From Rhodobacterales bacterium HKCCE2091 (lineage in GTDB: Bacteria; Pseudomonadota; Alphaproteobacteria; Rhodobacterales; Rhodobacteraceae), in contig WVSL01000003.1 in the NCBI GenBank assembly GCA_015689685.1, forward strand, positions 186,001 through 250,000: a DNA stretch of 64,000 nucleotides, read 5' to 3'. Of the stretch, positions 53,034 through 63,249 are shown one piece after another (position 1 is the stretch's first letter; each line of letters opens with the position of its first letter). Position numbers and translations under genes: made by a program. Under the pieces are notes generated by a model. The model searched no databases, was not told the origin of the DNA, and saw nothing but the letters and a program-made list of their open reading frames with translations.

Positions 53034-53705
53034 ATGCCTTTTGCTACCTCTTCCGACGTTTCCGCGTTCGGCATGACCGGTCAGGACGCCCCGCCGGGGA
53101 ACGTGAAGGTCACCCGCGCCGACTGGCTCCGCGCGGCACGGGACGCGCTGGTGCAGGACGGCGTCGCCGGGGTGAAGGTGCTGGTACTGGCCGACAGGCT
53201 TGGCGTCTCGCGGTCGAGCTTCTACTGGTACTTCCGGGACCGCGACGCGCTTCTCGACGCGCTGCTGGAGGAATGGTCCGAGGCCAACTCCGCCGGCCTG
53301 ATCGAGATGGCGGGCCGCCCCGCCGCCACGGTCACGGAGGCGGTCTGCAACGTCTTCCGCTGCACCGTGGATCCCGAGCTTTTCAACATGGAAGCCGATT
53401 TCGCGGTCCGCGCCTGGGGCCGGTCGGAGCCCCGCGTCGCGGCCCGCGTGGCCGAAACCGACGCCCGCCGCCTCGCCGCGTTGACCGCGATGTTCGCCCG
53501 CCACGGCTACCCGGCGCAGGAGGCCGAAACGCGGGCGCTGGTGCTCTACTACATGCAGATCGGGTACGACCTCGCCGAGCGTGGCGAGTCGCTGGAGGCA
53601 CGGATCGCGCGGGTGCCGGACTACCTCCACGTCTTCACCGGGCGCGCGCCGGGCGCGGAGGAAGTCGCGGGGTTCGCCGCCTACGCCCGTGCCCACGGGC
53701 GCTAG
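53034..53705 (+). CDS. TetR/AcrR family transcriptional regulator
   Basis: A 223-residue regulator. The helix-turn-helix reads VTRADWLRAARDALVQDGVAGVKVLVLADRLGVSRSSFYWYFRDRDALLDALLEEW across residues about 25-80, with recognition helix SRSSFYWYF. The C-terminal ligand domain is unlike any I can name. ATG 53034 is preferred over 53073 because it keeps the longer N-terminus. Its divergent neighbour, a membrane protein gene, is the likely target. It might also act on distant palindromes such as those before the RND pump, for which there is no evidence. Confidence 0.88.
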   Translation: MPFATSSDVSAFGMTGQDAPPGNVKVTRADWLRAARDALVQDGVAGVKVLVLADRLGVSRSSFYWYFRDRDALLDALLEEWSEANSAGLIEMAGRPAATVTEAVCNVFRCTVDPELFNMEADFAVRAWGRSEPRVAARVAETDARRLAALTAMFARHGYPAQEAETRALVLYYMQIGYDLAERGESLEARIARVPDYLHVFTGRAPGAEEVAGFAAYARAHGR

Positions 53706-53780
53706 GCCCCGCGTCCTCGCGTCGGCTTGCGGCGGCGCGGGACGGCCAATAGTGTCGCCCCGGAACGGACGGGAGACGCC

Positions 53781-54947
53781 ATGCGGCGGGTGACGATCTT
53801 CGGGGCGACGGGCTCCATCGGGCAGGCCACCATCGACCTGATCGCGCGGCGGCCCGGGGATTTCCGCGTGGTCGCTCTGACCGGGGGCCGGAACGTCGCG
53901 CAACTGGCCGAAGACGCCCGCGCGCTGAATGCCGAGATCGCCGTCACCGCCCATGACGACGCCCTGCCGGAACTGCGCGAACGACTGGCAGGCTCCAGGA
54001 TCGAGACCGCGGCGGGCGAGGCCGCGCTGGTCGAGGCGGCGGCACGCCCGGCGGACTGGATCATGTCCGGCATCGTCGGCGCGGCTGGCCTCGTCCCCGG
54101 TCTCGCGGCCCTCAAACAGGGCACGACGCTGGCGCTGGCGAACAAGGAAAGCCTGGTCTGCGCCGGTGCGCTCGTGTTGGCCGAGGCGAAGGCCCACGGC
54201 GCGACGCTGCTGCCGGTCGACAGCGAGCATTCGGCGGTGTTCCAGGCGCTCGTCGGGGAGGACATGGGCGCCGTGGAGCGGGTGATCCTGACCGCGTCGG
54301 GCGGCGCGTTCCGCGACTGGCCACTGGAGAAACTCGCCCGCGCCACCCCGGCCGAGGCCGCGTCGCACCCGAACTGGGACATGGGGACGAGGATCACCAT
54401 CGACAGCGCGAGCCTGTTCAACAAGGCGCTGGAACTCGTTGAGGCGCGGGAATTTTTCGACCTCGACCCCGGGCAGCTGGAAGTCGTTCTGCATCCGGAA
54501 TCGCTGGTTCACGCGCTGGTTGGATTCAACGACGGCGCGCTGATGGCACATGTCGGCCCGCCGGACATGCGCCATGCCATCGGCTATGCGCTGAACTGGC
54601 CGGAACGCCGCGACCTGCCGGTGGACCGGCTCGACCTCGTGGCGGCCGGGGCGCTGACCTTCCGCGGGCCCGACGAGACCCGCCACCCCGCGCTGAGGCT
54701 CGCGCGCGAGGTGATGGAAGCCGGAGGCCTGTCCGGCGCGGTGTTCTGCGCGGCCAAGGACGCGGCGCTGGACGCGTTCATCGACGGGCGGATCGGCTTT
54801 CTCGACATGGCCCGCGTGGTCGAGGACGTGCTCGACCGCACCGCCGGACGCCTTCCGGGCGAGATGACGCAGGAAACGGTCGCGGACACGGCAGCGCTTG
54901 CCCGGCGCGAAGCCGACGCCATCGCCGGAACCATCGCGGCGGCCTAG
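53781..54947 (+). CDS. dxr: 1-deoxy-D-xylulose 5-phosphate reductoisomerase
   Basis: A 388-residue NADPH enzyme of the MEP isoprenoid pathway. GATGSIGQATIDLI (NADPH-binding) opens the protein; ALANKESLVCAG and PVDSEHSAVFQAL (metal and substrate loop) and HPNWDMGTRITIDSASLFNKALELVEA follow. Length is normal. It has its own position, converging on the transglutaminase cluster. In most Alphaproteobacteria dxr sits in the cdsA-dxr-rseP-bamA block; here it stands outside that block. Confidence 0.96.
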   Translation: MRRVTIFGATGSIGQATIDLIARRPGDFRVVALTGGRNVAQLAEDARALNAEIAVTAHDDALPELRERLAGSRIETAAGEAALVEAAARPADWIMSGIVGAAGLVPGLAALKQGTTLALANKESLVCAGALVLAEAKAHGATLLPVDSEHSAVFQALVGEDMGAVERVILTASGGAFRDWPLEKLARATPAEAASHPNWDMGTRITIDSASLFNKALELVEAREFFDLDPGQLEVVLHPESLVHALVGFNDGALMAHVGPPDMRHAIGYALNWPERRDLPVDRLDLVAAGALTFRGPDETRHPALRLAREVMEAGGLSGAVFCAAKDAALDAFIDGRIGFLDMARVVEDVLDRTAGRLPGEMTQETVADTAALARREADAIAGTIAAA

Positions 54948-55004
54948 GGGCCGCGAACCCGCGCGGGATCGTCAATTACCTATCGGACCCTTGCCCCTGA
55001 AGAC

Positions 55005-55892
55005 CTAGTCGACAGGCACCACGTCGACACTGTGCGTTGTCTGGTGCGGCCCCATCGAGCGCAGCGAGCCCTTCACCGGCGCGACGTCGAAATAGTCCCG
55101 CCCGAATCCGACCATGACGTGATCCTGCCCCGCGCGGATGTCGTTCGTCGGGTCGATCTCGATCCAGCCCATCTCCGCGCCGCACCAGGCCCGGACCCAG
55201 GCATGCATCGCGTCCGCGCCTTCGAGCCGCGGCTGCCCCTCCGGCGGGTCGGTGCGGAGGAAGCCCGAGACGTAGCCTGCCGGGATGCCGAGCGACCGGA
55301 GCGCCGCGATCATGATGTGGCTCATGTCCTGGCATACCCCGCGCCGGGCCTCGAACGCGGTCAGCGGGTCGGTGGTGACGTCGGTGGCGGTGCTGTCGAA
55401 GGTGATCTCGCCGTGCACCGCGCTGTTAACGGCCTCCACCGTCGCAAGCGCCGATCCGGTCCCCGCCGCGGCGTCGGCGGCGAAGGCGGCGATGGCCTTG
55501 TGGAGGTGGATCCGCGGCGACTCGCCCAGGAAATGATGCGGAGAGGACGGGGCGATGGACCGGGTATGGGCGATCTCGGCGGCGAGTTCCCGCAGGTCCG
55601 AGGACAGGTCGAGCAGGTCGGACATCCCGCGACGCCGCACCCGCCCGTCGAAGCCGAAGCGGATCTCCTTCAGCATCGCGTCGTGGGCGACCTCGGAAGT
55701 GGCGTTGCCGAAGAAATCCACGCCGTCGCGGCGGTAGTCCGGGCGCGGCTCCACCGTGACCTCGCCCGCCACGATGTCCTGTGCCTCGGTGGCGCGCGGC
55801 AGCATCCGAAGGAGCGACCGGCTCGCGCCCGCGGGATGGGCGTAGCTGTAGCTGATCGAGAGGCGGATGTCGTAGAGCACGTCCGCTGTCAT
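55005..55892 (-). CDS. Transglutaminase-like protein (Anbu-associated type)
   Basis: A 295-residue protein. The N-terminal beta domain (IRLSISYSYAHPAGASRSLLRMLP) is followed by a transglutaminase core with the triad Cys187 (RRGVCQDMSHIM), His230 (DAMHAWVRAW) and Asp247 (GWIEIDPTND). The family is cysteine-protease-like and its members are predicted to cut or form amide bonds. It comes last of three coupled genes and starts 4 bases after the ATP-grasp gene. This gene usually neighbours the Anbu peptidase gene; none is visible here. Confidence 0.88.
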   Translation of the reverse strand: MTADVLYDIRLSISYSYAHPAGASRSLLRMLPRATEAQDIVAGEVTVEPRPDYRRDGVDFFGNATSEVAHDAMLKEIRFGFDGRVRRRGMSDLLDLSSDLRELAAEIAHTRSIAPSSPHHFLGESPRIHLHKAIAAFAADAAAGTGSALATVEAVNSAVHGEITFDSTATDVTTDPLTAFEARRGVCQDMSHIMIAALRSLGIPAGYVSGFLRTDPPEGQPRLEGADAMHAWVRAWCGAEMGWIEIDPTNDIRAGQDHVMVGFGRDYFDVAPVKGSLRSMGPHQTTHSVDVVPVD

Positions 55893-55896
55893 CCGG

Positions 55897-58299
55897 TCAC
55901 CCCAGGTAGGCCGCGCTGAGCGCGTCGGAGATCCCGCCGATCTCGTCGGCGATCTCGAGCAGGCGGGCGTTGTCAACGTCCTCGGGCCGCGCGGTGGCGA
56001 GCGCCGTGCGCAGGCGGAGGATCGCGCGCGCGGCCTCCGAGATCTCACGCGGGCCGCGCGGGCCGGCGACCGCCGCTTCCTCCTCGGCGAGGATGTCGAG
56101 CTGGAACAGGATCGAGCGCGGGTTGCCTTCGTCCAGCACAAGAAGATCGACCACCGTGTCGCGGTTGGTCTCGACGGCGTAGCGGCGGCGGTGAGTCATC
56201 ACGCTGTCGCCGGTCTCGACCGCGATCTCGAACCCGCCGGGCGGGAAACTGCCCTCGGCGAAGGCGGCGACGACCACGGCCATCTGCTGCGCCCGTTCCA
56301 CGGCCCGGCCCATGACGAGGAACCGCCAGCCGGTGAAACGGTACATGTTGTCGTGGACGAGGCCGGTGAAACTGGCGAGATCGCCCAGGAACCGGCTCAT
56401 CTGCCGGGCGGTGTCGTCGCCTTGCGCGATGCCCTCGCCCGCGGTCTCGGCCGCCTCGGCCAGCGCGTTCAGCACCATCCATCCGTCGAGCGAGAACCGG
56501 TCGCGGATCTTGGCCGCGCCGTCGCGGGCGCCCTCGAACAGCCGCACCAGTCCCGGCGGCACCGGCTGCGACACGTCGAGCCCGCGCCGGCCGAGGAAGG
56601 CGGCGAATTCCGACACCAGTTCGGTTTCGCGGAACCCGGCCTCCTCCAGCCGCAGGTGGTAGGCCCGCAGAAGCCGCACTGCCGTCTCGGCGCGTTCGAC
56701 GTAGCGGCCGAGCCAGTAGAGGTTGTCGGCGGCCCGGGCCGGCAGCGCGCCCTGCTTGCGGCGCAGGAACGGGGTTTCCGGCCGCTGTGCGTGCGGCACC
56801 TTCTCGGCCGCTTCGCCGCCGACGATCCAGACATCCGCGACCGACCCGCCGGCCTGCATGGCAAGCGCGGTCGGATCCTCTGTGCGGCCGATCCGGGCGT
56901 AGCCGCCGGGCATGACCTGCCAGCCGTCCGCCGTCCGCGCGGCGAAGGCCCTGAGCACCATCGGCCGGGCGACGAGCTTGCCGCCGATCATCGCGGGGGT
57001 GGTCGACAGCGTGACCGCCTCCTGTCCGACGAGCGACGTGCCCTCGGCCTCCAGCCACGCCTCGATCGGGGACCGGGCCTCGTCGCGGAACCGTCCGCCG
57101 AGCGCCGTGGTCGCGTCGAGGTCGAACGGCAGCCGCGTCGACAGGGCCGGGCCGATCATCATCCGTTCGAGGTTCTCGAGCACGTAGGCGCGTTCGGCCG
57201 CCTGCCCGCACCACCAGGTCGCGATGTTGTTGAGCTTCAGGTCTTCGCCCAGGACGGCGCGGGCCATGCGCGGCAGGAACGCCAGCAGCGCGCGGGCCTC
57301 CAGCACGCCGGATCCGAGGCAGTTGACCATCGTCATCCCGCCGTTCCGCAGCGCCGAGACCAGCCCCGGAGTGCCGAGCGCGGAATCCTCGTCGAGCTCC
57401 AGCGGGTCCGCCGACCGGGAATCGAGCCGCCGCCACAGGACCGATATCGGCACCCGGCCCGACACGGTCTGCATGGTCAGTTCGCCGTCCACCACCCGCA
57501 GGTCGGCGGCCTCCAACAGGTTCAGGCCCATGTAACGCGCGATGTAGGCGTGCTCAAAATAGGTGTCGGTCATCTGGCCGGGGGTCAGGATCGCGATCCG
57601 CCCGCCGCCGTCGGACCGGACATCGTTCAGCGCCTCGCGGAAGCCGCGGAAGAAGCCCGCGATCCGCTCAACCCCCGCGTTGGGGTAGAGATCGTGGAAC
57701 ACCCGGCTCGTCGCCATGCGGTTTTCGAGGGCGAAGCCCGAGCCGGACGGCGCCTGCGTGCGGTCGCCGAGGACGAACCAGCTACCGTCCGGGGAGCGGC
57801 CGAGTTCGAAGGCGAGGAAGTGCAGGAAGTGGCCCGATTGCGGGCGGATACCGACGACCGGGCGGAGCCACTCGGGATTGCGCGCGATCAATTCCGCCGG
57901 AAGGTGGCCTTCCGAGATCAGCCGGCCGGGACCGTAGAGGTCGGCCATCACCCGTTCGAGCAGTTCGGCGCGCTGTTTCAGACCGTCCGCGAGGTCCGCC
58001 CATTCGTTGGCGGCGATCATCACCGGGACATGGCTCAGCGGCCAGTCGCGTTCGTTCGAGCCGCCGCCGGAATACTGCCGGTAGTAGACGCCCGCGTCGT
58101 GCAGGTAGGTGTCGCCACGCGCGAAGCGGTGTTCGAGGTCCTCCGCGGTCTCGCCGAGCAGCGTTTCGAGAAGCGGCCGCCAGACCGGCCGCAACTCGCC
58201 ATCCGGCGCGAGCAACTCGTCGGCGACGCCCTCCGGCGGGGCGTAATCGGCAAGAAGCGCCGCGATGTCCGCCGCGATGGCGGCCGATGTGTCCGGCAT
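55897..58299 (-). CDS. Circularly permuted ATP-grasp plus alpha-E domain fusion protein
   Basis: An 800-residue protein made of two parts that are often separate genes. Residues about 60-470 are the circularly permuted ATP-grasp domain (DUF404/407: GGSNERDWPLSHVPVMI, ILTPGQMTDTYFEHAYIARYMG, GMTMVNCLGSGVLEARALLAF). Residues about 490-800 are the helical alpha-E (DUF403) domain (LPARAADNLYWLGRYVERAETAVRLLRAY, FTGLVHDNMYRFTGWRFLVMGRAVERAQ). Comparative genomics predicts these proteins are amide ligases in a peptide-synthesis or tagging pathway. It lies 42 bases after the DUF2126 gene. Confidence 0.9.
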   Translation of the reverse strand: MPDTSAAIAADIAALLADYAPPEGVADELLAPDGELRPVWRPLLETLLGETAEDLEHRFARGDTYLHDAGVYYRQYSGGGSNERDWPLSHVPVMIAANEWADLADGLKQRAELLERVMADLYGPGRLISEGHLPAELIARNPEWLRPVVGIRPQSGHFLHFLAFELGRSPDGSWFVLGDRTQAPSGSGFALENRMATSRVFHDLYPNAGVERIAGFFRGFREALNDVRSDGGGRIAILTPGQMTDTYFEHAYIARYMGLNLLEAADLRVVDGELTMQTVSGRVPISVLWRRLDSRSADPLELDEDSALGTPGLVSALRNGGMTMVNCLGSGVLEARALLAFLPRMARAVLGEDLKLNNIATWWCGQAAERAYVLENLERMMIGPALSTRLPFDLDATTALGGRFRDEARSPIEAWLEAEGTSLVGQEAVTLSTTPAMIGGKLVARPMVLRAFAARTADGWQVMPGGYARIGRTEDPTALAMQAGGSVADVWIVGGEAAEKVPHAQRPETPFLRRKQGALPARAADNLYWLGRYVERAETAVRLLRAYHLRLEEAGFRETELVSEFAAFLGRRGLDVSQPVPPGLVRLFEGARDGAAKIRDRFSLDGWMVLNALAEAAETAGEGIAQGDDTARQMSRFLGDLASFTGLVHDNMYRFTGWRFLVMGRAVERAQQMAVVVAAFAEGSFPPGGFEIAVETGDSVMTHRRRYAVETNRDTVVDLLVLDEGNPRSILFQLDILAEEEAAVAGPRGPREISEAARAILRLRTALATARPEDVDNARLLEIADEIGGISDALSAAYLG

Positions 58300-58341
58300 G
58301 CGTCCGTCGTCCAGGGGTCGCCCGCTCGCCCCGCAGCCCCG

Positions 58342-61300
58342 TCAGATGCCCGGGGCGCGCCTGAGGTCGAGCGTCATCGGGAAGTCCGGGTGCGTGGTTT
58401 CGGGCGCGGGCCAGTATTCGCCCGGAGTATGGCCGAACTTCTCGAAGCGCGAAAGACGGCGGGCGTCGGCCTCGTTGGTGTTGACCGGGAAGGTGTCGTA
58501 GGACCGCCCGCCGGGATGCGCCACGTGGTAGGTGCAGCCGCCGATGGCGCGGCCCGACCAGGTGTCGAAGATGTCGAACACCAGGGGCGCGTTGATCGGC
58601 AGCACCGGGTGCAGCGCATCCGCCGGCTGCCACGCCTTGAACCGCACGCCGCCGACGAAGCTGCCGCCAGTGCCGGTGTCGGTCAGGGGCACCGGGCGGC
58701 GGTTGCAGGTCACGATGTAGCGGCCCGGGTCGCGGGTCGTCAGCTGCGCCTGCATCCGTTCGACCGAACTGTCGGTGTAGCGCACCGTCCCGCCGATCGC
58801 GCCGCGCTCGCCGAGGACGTGCCAGGGCTCGATCGCGGAGCGGATCTCCAGGTGGACGCCCTCGACCTCGATCTCGCCGGCGAAGGGGAAGCGGAACTCG
58901 CGCTGCGCCTCGTACCAGTCGGGGCGGAAGCCGTAGCCGTGATCGGACAGGTCGCGCAGGACATCGAGGAAGTCGGCCCAGACGAAGTGCGGCAGCATGA
59001 AGCGGTCGTGCAGGACCGTCCCCCACTTCACCGGCCGCCCCTTCAGCGGCGACTTCCAGAACCGGGCCAGGAGCGCGCGGATCAGCACCTGTTGCGCGAG
59101 GCTCATCTTCGCGTCAGGCGGCATCTCGAAGGCGCGGAACTCCACCAGCCCAAGCCGGCCGGTGGGTCCGTCCGGCGAGAACAGCTTGTCGATGCAGAGC
59201 TCGGTCCGGTGGGTGTTGCCGGTCACGTCGATCAGGATGTTCCTGAGCAGCCGGTCCACGAGCCACGGTTGCGGCTGCACGCCCTCGCCCGGATCCGGAA
59301 TCTGGCTGAGCGCGATCTCCAGCTCGTAGAGCTGGTCGTGCCGCGCCTCGTCGATCCGGGGGGCCTGCGAGGTCGGGCCGATGAAGGTGCCCGAGAACAG
59401 GTAGCTGAGCGACGGGTGCCGCTGCCAGTGCAGGATCAGCGACCGGAGCAGGTCGGGGCGGCGCAGGAACGGGCTGTCGTTGGGGCTGGACCCGCCGACG
59501 ACGACGTGGTTGCCGCCGCCGGTGCCGGTGTGCTTGCCGTCGATCATGAACTTGTCGGCGCCGAGCCGCGAATTGCACGCGTCCTCGTAGACGCCGAAGG
59601 TGATCTCCTTGCAGTCCTCCCAGTCGTTGGCCGGGTGGATGTTCACCTCGATCACGCCCGGATCCGGCGCCACCTTGATGACGTTGAGCCGCGGGTCGTG
59701 GGGCGGGGTGTAGCCCTCGATATGCACGGGCAGGTTGTGCTCGGCCGCGACCGCCTCGGCGGTGGCGACGAGTTCCAGGTAGTCCTCCAGCGTCTCCACC
59801 GGCGGCATGAAGATGCAGAGCTTGCCCTCGCGCGGCTCGATCGCGATGGCGGTGCGGACCGCGCCGGCCCCGGCCCCGTCGAGGATTTGCGGCATGAACG
59901 GCGCGGAGTTCCGTTCCCGCGGGTCGCCGCCCTCGCGCCGGGAATGGACGAGCTGCGCCTGCAACGGCGCGATGTCCTGGATCCCCTCCTCGCCCGCGAT
60001 GCGGCTCAGTTCCTCTAGGATCAGGCGGCGGCGTTCGGCGACTTCCTCGTGGATGTCCGGCAGGTCGCCGCGTTCCACGGTCGGATCCTCGGGATAGGTG
60101 TAGGGATACCAGCTCTGCGGGATCCACGGCAGCGCGCCGAGCGGCAGGCGAAAGCCGACCGGGCTGTCGCCGGGGATCAGGAACAGGTGCCCCCGGCGCG
60201 GGCGCCACTTCTCAGACCGCCAGCGCGGGCGGATGTCCTTGGCCTGCCACCAGCGCTGGATCGGCAGGACGTAGCCCGCAGGCGTGGTCAGGCCGCGTTC
60301 GAACACCCGCTTGATCCGCGCGCGTTCCTCGGGGTCCTTTAGCTTCGGGTTGTCGGGCGTGACGTTCGGCGGCAGGTTGCCCTCCCGCAGGATCCACTCC
60401 GCCGGGTCCTCGAAGGCGGCCTGGGCGCAGTCGGGGTCGATTTCCAGACGGTCGGCAAAGGCCTTGAGGAAGGTGCCCGCCTCTTCCGGTCCCACCTCCG
60501 ACGGCCCGGCCTCGCGCGCGAAGAGCGCGTCGTTCTTCCACACCGGCACCCCGTCCCGCCGCCAGTAGAGCGAGAAGGTCCAGCGCGGCAAGGTCTCGCC
60601 CGGATACCACTTGCCCTGCCCGTAATGCAGCAGCCCGCCGGGGGCGAAGCGCTCGCGCAGGCGGCGGATCAGGTCGTCGGCCATCGCGCGTTTCTGCGGG
60701 CCGACGGCGGCGGTGTTCCACTCCGCGCTCTCGAAGTCGTCGATCGACACGAAGGTCGGCTCGCCGCCCATTGTCAGGCGCATGTCGCCCGCCGTCATCT
60801 CCGCGTCGACCTGCTTGCCGAGCGCGTCGAGCGCATCCCAGGCCTCGTCCGAGAACGGCTTGGTGATGCGGGGATGTTCCGCGACCCGCTTCACCTGCAT
60901 GTCGAAGTGGAACTCGGTCTGCGTGTCCGGCGGGGCCGAGAACCCGCCGACGATCGGCGCGGCATTGGAATAGTGCGGCGTCGCGGCCAGCGGGATGTGG
61001 CTTTCCCCGGTCAGGAGACCCGAGGTCGGGTCGAGACCGACCCACCCCGCGCCGGGCAGGAACACCTCGGTCCAGGCGTGCAGGTCGGTGAAATCGACCT
61101 CGGTGCCGGAGGGGCCGTCGAGCGCCTTAAGATCGGGCTTCAGCTGGATCAGGTAGCCCGACACGAACCGCGCGGCGAAGCCGAGGTGGCGCAGGAGCTG
61201 GACCAGCAGCCAGCTCGAATCCCGGCACGATCCCTTGCCGATCCGCAGCGTTTCCTCCGGCGTCTGCACGCCGGGTTCCAGCCGGATGACGTATCCGACC

Positions 61301-61764
61301 TCCTCCGACACCGCGCGGTTCAGCTCGACGAGGAAGTCGGTGGTGCGCTTGCGGTCGCGCGGCACGCGGTCGAGGAACTGCTTGAACAGCTTCCCCGCCC
61401 GCATCTTGCGGGTGTAGATCACGAGGTCCGGGCGGACCTCCTGCGGGTAGCGGAACGGCCACTCCTCCGCGATCTCCTCGACGAAGAAGTCGAACGGGTT
61501 GTAGACCGTCATGTCGGCGACGAGATCGACCTCGATCTTGAACTCGCGCACCGGCTCGGGAAAGACGAAGCGGGCCAGCCAGTTGCCGTACGGATCCTGC
61601 TGGTGGTTCACGAAGTGGTCGGTCGGCGAGACCTTCAGCGAATGGCTGATGACGCGGGTCCGCGAATGCGGCGCCGGCCGCAGCCGGATCACCTGCGGCG
61701 ACAATACCACCGGCTTGTCGTAGACGTAGTGCGTGAGGTGGTGGATGCTTGCCGTGATCGCCAT
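58342..61764 (-). CDS. Transglutaminase-DUF2126 protein (amide-ligase cluster)
   Basis: A 1140-residue protein. The N-terminal transglutaminase core has Cys180 ([21 protein letters not shown]), His229 ([15 protein letters not shown]) and Asp245 (GLDPTSG). The rest, from about residue 310, is DUF2126, with sequences such as [36 protein letters not shown] and YQ-type glutamine-synthetase-like ligase features. It leads the three-gene cluster. The ATG at 61764 has no strong ribosome binding site; the open frame continues 15 codons upstream. Function is predicted only: peptide bond formation or hydrolysis. Confidence 0.9.
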   Translation of the reverse strand: MAITASIHHLTHYVYDKPVVLSPQVIRLRPAPHSRTRVISHSLKVSPTDHFVNHQQDPYGNWLARFVFPEPVREFKIEVDLVADMTVYNPFDFFVEEIAEEWPFRYPQEVRPDLVIYTRKMRAGKLFKQFLDRVPRDRKRTTDFLVELNRAVSEEVGYVIRLEPGVQTPEETLRIGKGSCRDSSWLLVQLLRHLGFAARFVSGYLIQLKPDLKALDGPSGTEVDFTDLHAWTEVFLPGAGWVGLDPTSGLLTGESHIPLAATPHYSNAAPIVGGFSAPPDTQTEFHFDMQVKRVAEHPRITKPFSDEAWDALDALGKQVDAEMTAGDMRLTMGGEPTFVSIDDFESAEWNTAAVGPQKRAMADDLIRRLRERFAPGGLLHYGQGKWYPGETLPRWTFSLYWRRDGVPVWKNDALFAREAGPSEVGPEEAGTFLKAFADRLEIDPDCAQAAFEDPAEWILREGNLPPNVTPDNPKLKDPEERARIKRVFERGLTTPAGYVLPIQRWWQAKDIRPRWRSEKWRPRRGHLFLIPGDSPVGFRLPLGALPWIPQSWYPYTYPEDPTVERGDLPDIHEEVAERRRLILEELSRIAGEEGIQDIAPLQAQLVHSRREGGDPRERNSAPFMPQILDGAGAGAVRTAIAIEPREGKLCIFMPPVETLEDYLELVATAEAVAAEHNLPVHIEGYTPPHDPRLNVIKVAPDPGVIEVNIHPANDWEDCKEITFGVYEDACNSRLGADKFMIDGKHTGTGGGNHVVVGGSSPNDSPFLRRPDLLRSLILHWQRHPSLSYLFSGTFIGPTSQAPRIDEARHDQLYELEIALSQIPDPGEGVQPQPWLVDRLLRNILIDVTGNTHRTELCIDKLFSPDGPTGRLGLVEFRAFEMPPDAKMSLAQQVLIRALLARFWKSPLKGRPVKWGTVLHDRFMLPHFVWADFLDVLRDLSDHGYGFRPDWYEAQREFRFPFAGEIEVEGVHLEIRSAIEPWHVLGERGAIGGTVRYTDSSVERMQAQLTTRDPGRYIVTCNRRPVPLTDTGTGGSFVGGVRFKAWQPADALHPVLPINAPLVFDIFDTWSGRAIGGCTYHVAHPGGRSYDTFPVNTNEADARRLSRFEKFGHTPGEYWPAPETTHPDFPMTLDLRRAPGI

Positions 61765-61993
61765 GTCGCCCTGTCCCTGCGCCGGTGTCCCTGCCCCGGT
61801 CTTTCTCACCTGACTAGATCAGGTCCGGGTTGTAAACTCCACCCGCAGCCCCGCCCGGGCGGCGCACCGGACCGGGCAAAGCGCGGGCATCGACACCGGA
61901 ATCCTGCCTGAAAACCGGGCAGCGGCCGGATCCGCGCCCGCCCCGGACCGGCCCCGTTTGACCCCCTGGCCGCCCCCGCGCGAGCGTGAGGGT
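61765..61993. other. Non-coding region before the riboswitch
   Basis: This stretch separates the DUF2126 gene (minus) from the riboswitch (plus) and should hold both promoters. The 61830-61980 part is GC-rich. I recognise no gene, repeat or clear promoter box in it. Confidence 0.4.
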
Positions 61994-62112
61994 GCAGGGC
62001 ATTTAGGGTTCCGCCCGAAGCGGGGGCTTCGGGGACAGGTCCGAGAAATGCCGCCTCCGGGGTCAATCCCCCGGCAGGTACACGGCGGGCCAAAATCCCG
62101 GGAGAGCACTGC
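61994..62112 (+). promoter_or_regulatory. Guanidine-I (ykkC) riboswitch
   Basis: The conserved blocks of the ykkC RNA appear in order: TTTAGGGTTCCG (62002-62013), GGTCCGAGA (62038-62046), ACACGGCGGG (62080-62089) and AAAATCCCGGGAGAG (62092-62106). GC-rich hairpins fill the two variable regions (CCCGAAGCGGGGGCTTCGGG and CCGGGGTCAATCCCCCGG), and GCAGGGC (61994) pairs with GCACTGC (62106) as outer stem apart from one mismatch. The downstream gene type, a urea-carboxylase-associated ABC transporter, is a known target. In known cases guanidine turns expression on. Confidence 0.93.
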
Positions 62113-62186
62113 GACACTCTGGTTCGGCCGCTCCCCGAAACGCTTCTTCGGTCGGACACAAGCAAACGACAGGAAGGAGCCTTACG

Positions 62187-63245
62187 ATGACCAAGAGACT
62201 TCTCGCCGCGACCGCCGCGCTCGCGCTCATGGCCGGGGCCGCGAATGCCCAGGACCGCGACAGCTTCCGCGTCGCCTGGTCGATCTACGTCGGATGGATG
62301 CCCTGGGGCTACATCGAGGACAGCGGCATCATGGACCGCTGGGCCGAGCGCTACGGCATCGACGTCGAGATCGTGCAGATCAACGACTACATCGAATCGA
62401 TCAACCTCTACACCGCGGGCGAGTTCGACGGGGTTTCGGCGACCAATATGGACACGCTTTCGATCCCGGCCGGGTCCGGCGTGACGTCGACCGCGCTGAT
62501 CGTGGGCGACTATTCCAACGGCAACGACGCGGTGATCCTGAAGGGCGAAGGCACGCTCGAGGACCTGGCCGGTATGCCCGTGAACCTCGTGGAACTGTCC
62601 GTGTCGCACTACCTGCTCGTGCGCGGGCTCGATACCGTGGGGCTGACCGAGGCCGATCTCGGCGGGGTCATCAACACCTCCGACGCCGACATGATCGCGG
62701 CCTGGAGCACCGACGACGTGCAGTCGGTCGTGACCTGGAACCCGCTCGTCTCGACGATCATGGAAGACCCCGAGGCGACGCTTCTCTTCGACAGCTCCGA
62801 CATCCCCGGCGAGATCATCGACCTGATGGTGGTCAACACCGAGGTGCTGGAATCCAACCCCGACTTCGGCCGCGCGCTGGTCGGCGCCTGGTACGAGGCG
62901 ATGGCGCTGATGTCGTCCGACAGCCCCGAAGGCGTCGCCGCGCGCGAGGCGATGGCCGCGGCCTCCGGCACCGACCTCGCGGGTTACGACGCGCAGCTTG
63001 CCTCGACCGAGATGTTCTACGACCCCGCCGACGCCGTCGCCTTCGTCGAAAGCGAGGAGCTTCCGGCGACGATGGAAGCCGTGGCGCAGTTCCTGTTCGA
63101 TCGCGGCATCCTCGGTGAAGGCGCGCCGTCGGCGGATTTCGTCGGCGTGCAGTATCCCGGCGGGACCGTGACCGGCGATCCGAACAACGTGCAGTTCTAC
63201 TTCGACGGGGCATTCATGGCGATGGCGGCCGACGGCGCGCTCTGA
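62187..63245 (+). CDS. ABC transporter substrate-binding protein, urea-carboxylase-associated type (probable guanidine uptake)
   Basis: A 352-residue periplasmic binding protein with a signal peptide (MTKRLLAATAALALMAGAANA, cleavage before Gln22). The mature start FRVAWSIYVGWMPWGYIEDSGI and EIVQINDYIESINLYTAGEFDG match the family found beside urea carboxylase (TIGR03427 type), which is now regarded as part of guanidine breakdown. It follows a guanidine-I riboswitch by 74 bases and precedes the permease by 4 bases. The ATG has AAGGAG 8 bases upstream. Guanidine as ligand is inferred from riboswitch and family, not from binding residues. Confidence 0.9.
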   Translation: MTKRLLAATAALALMAGAANAQDRDSFRVAWSIYVGWMPWGYIEDSGIMDRWAERYGIDVEIVQINDYIESINLYTAGEFDGVSATNMDTLSIPAGSGVTSTALIVGDYSNGNDAVILKGEGTLEDLAGMPVNLVELSVSHYLLVRGLDTVGLTEADLGGVINTSDADMIAAWSTDDVQSVVTWNPLVSTIMEDPEATLLFDSSDIPGEIIDLMVVNTEVLESNPDFGRALVGAWYEAMALMSSDSPEGVAAREAMAAASGTDLAGYDAQLASTEMFYDPADAVAFVESEELPATMEAVAQFLFDRGILGEGAPSADFVGVQYPGGTVTGDPNNVQFYFDGAFMAMAADGAL

Positions 63246-63249
63246 CCCC

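Noticed and set aside
52425-54686. Long upstream extension of the DUF2269-like gene through TetR and dxr
   Set aside because: Family similarity begins at ATG 52970; the rest is antisense to tetR and dxr.
56191-60018. A 1275-codon plus-strand open frame opposite the ATP-grasp and DUF2126 genes
   Set aside because: Antisense shadow of two well recognised proteins; composition is typical of such shadows and no motif is seen.
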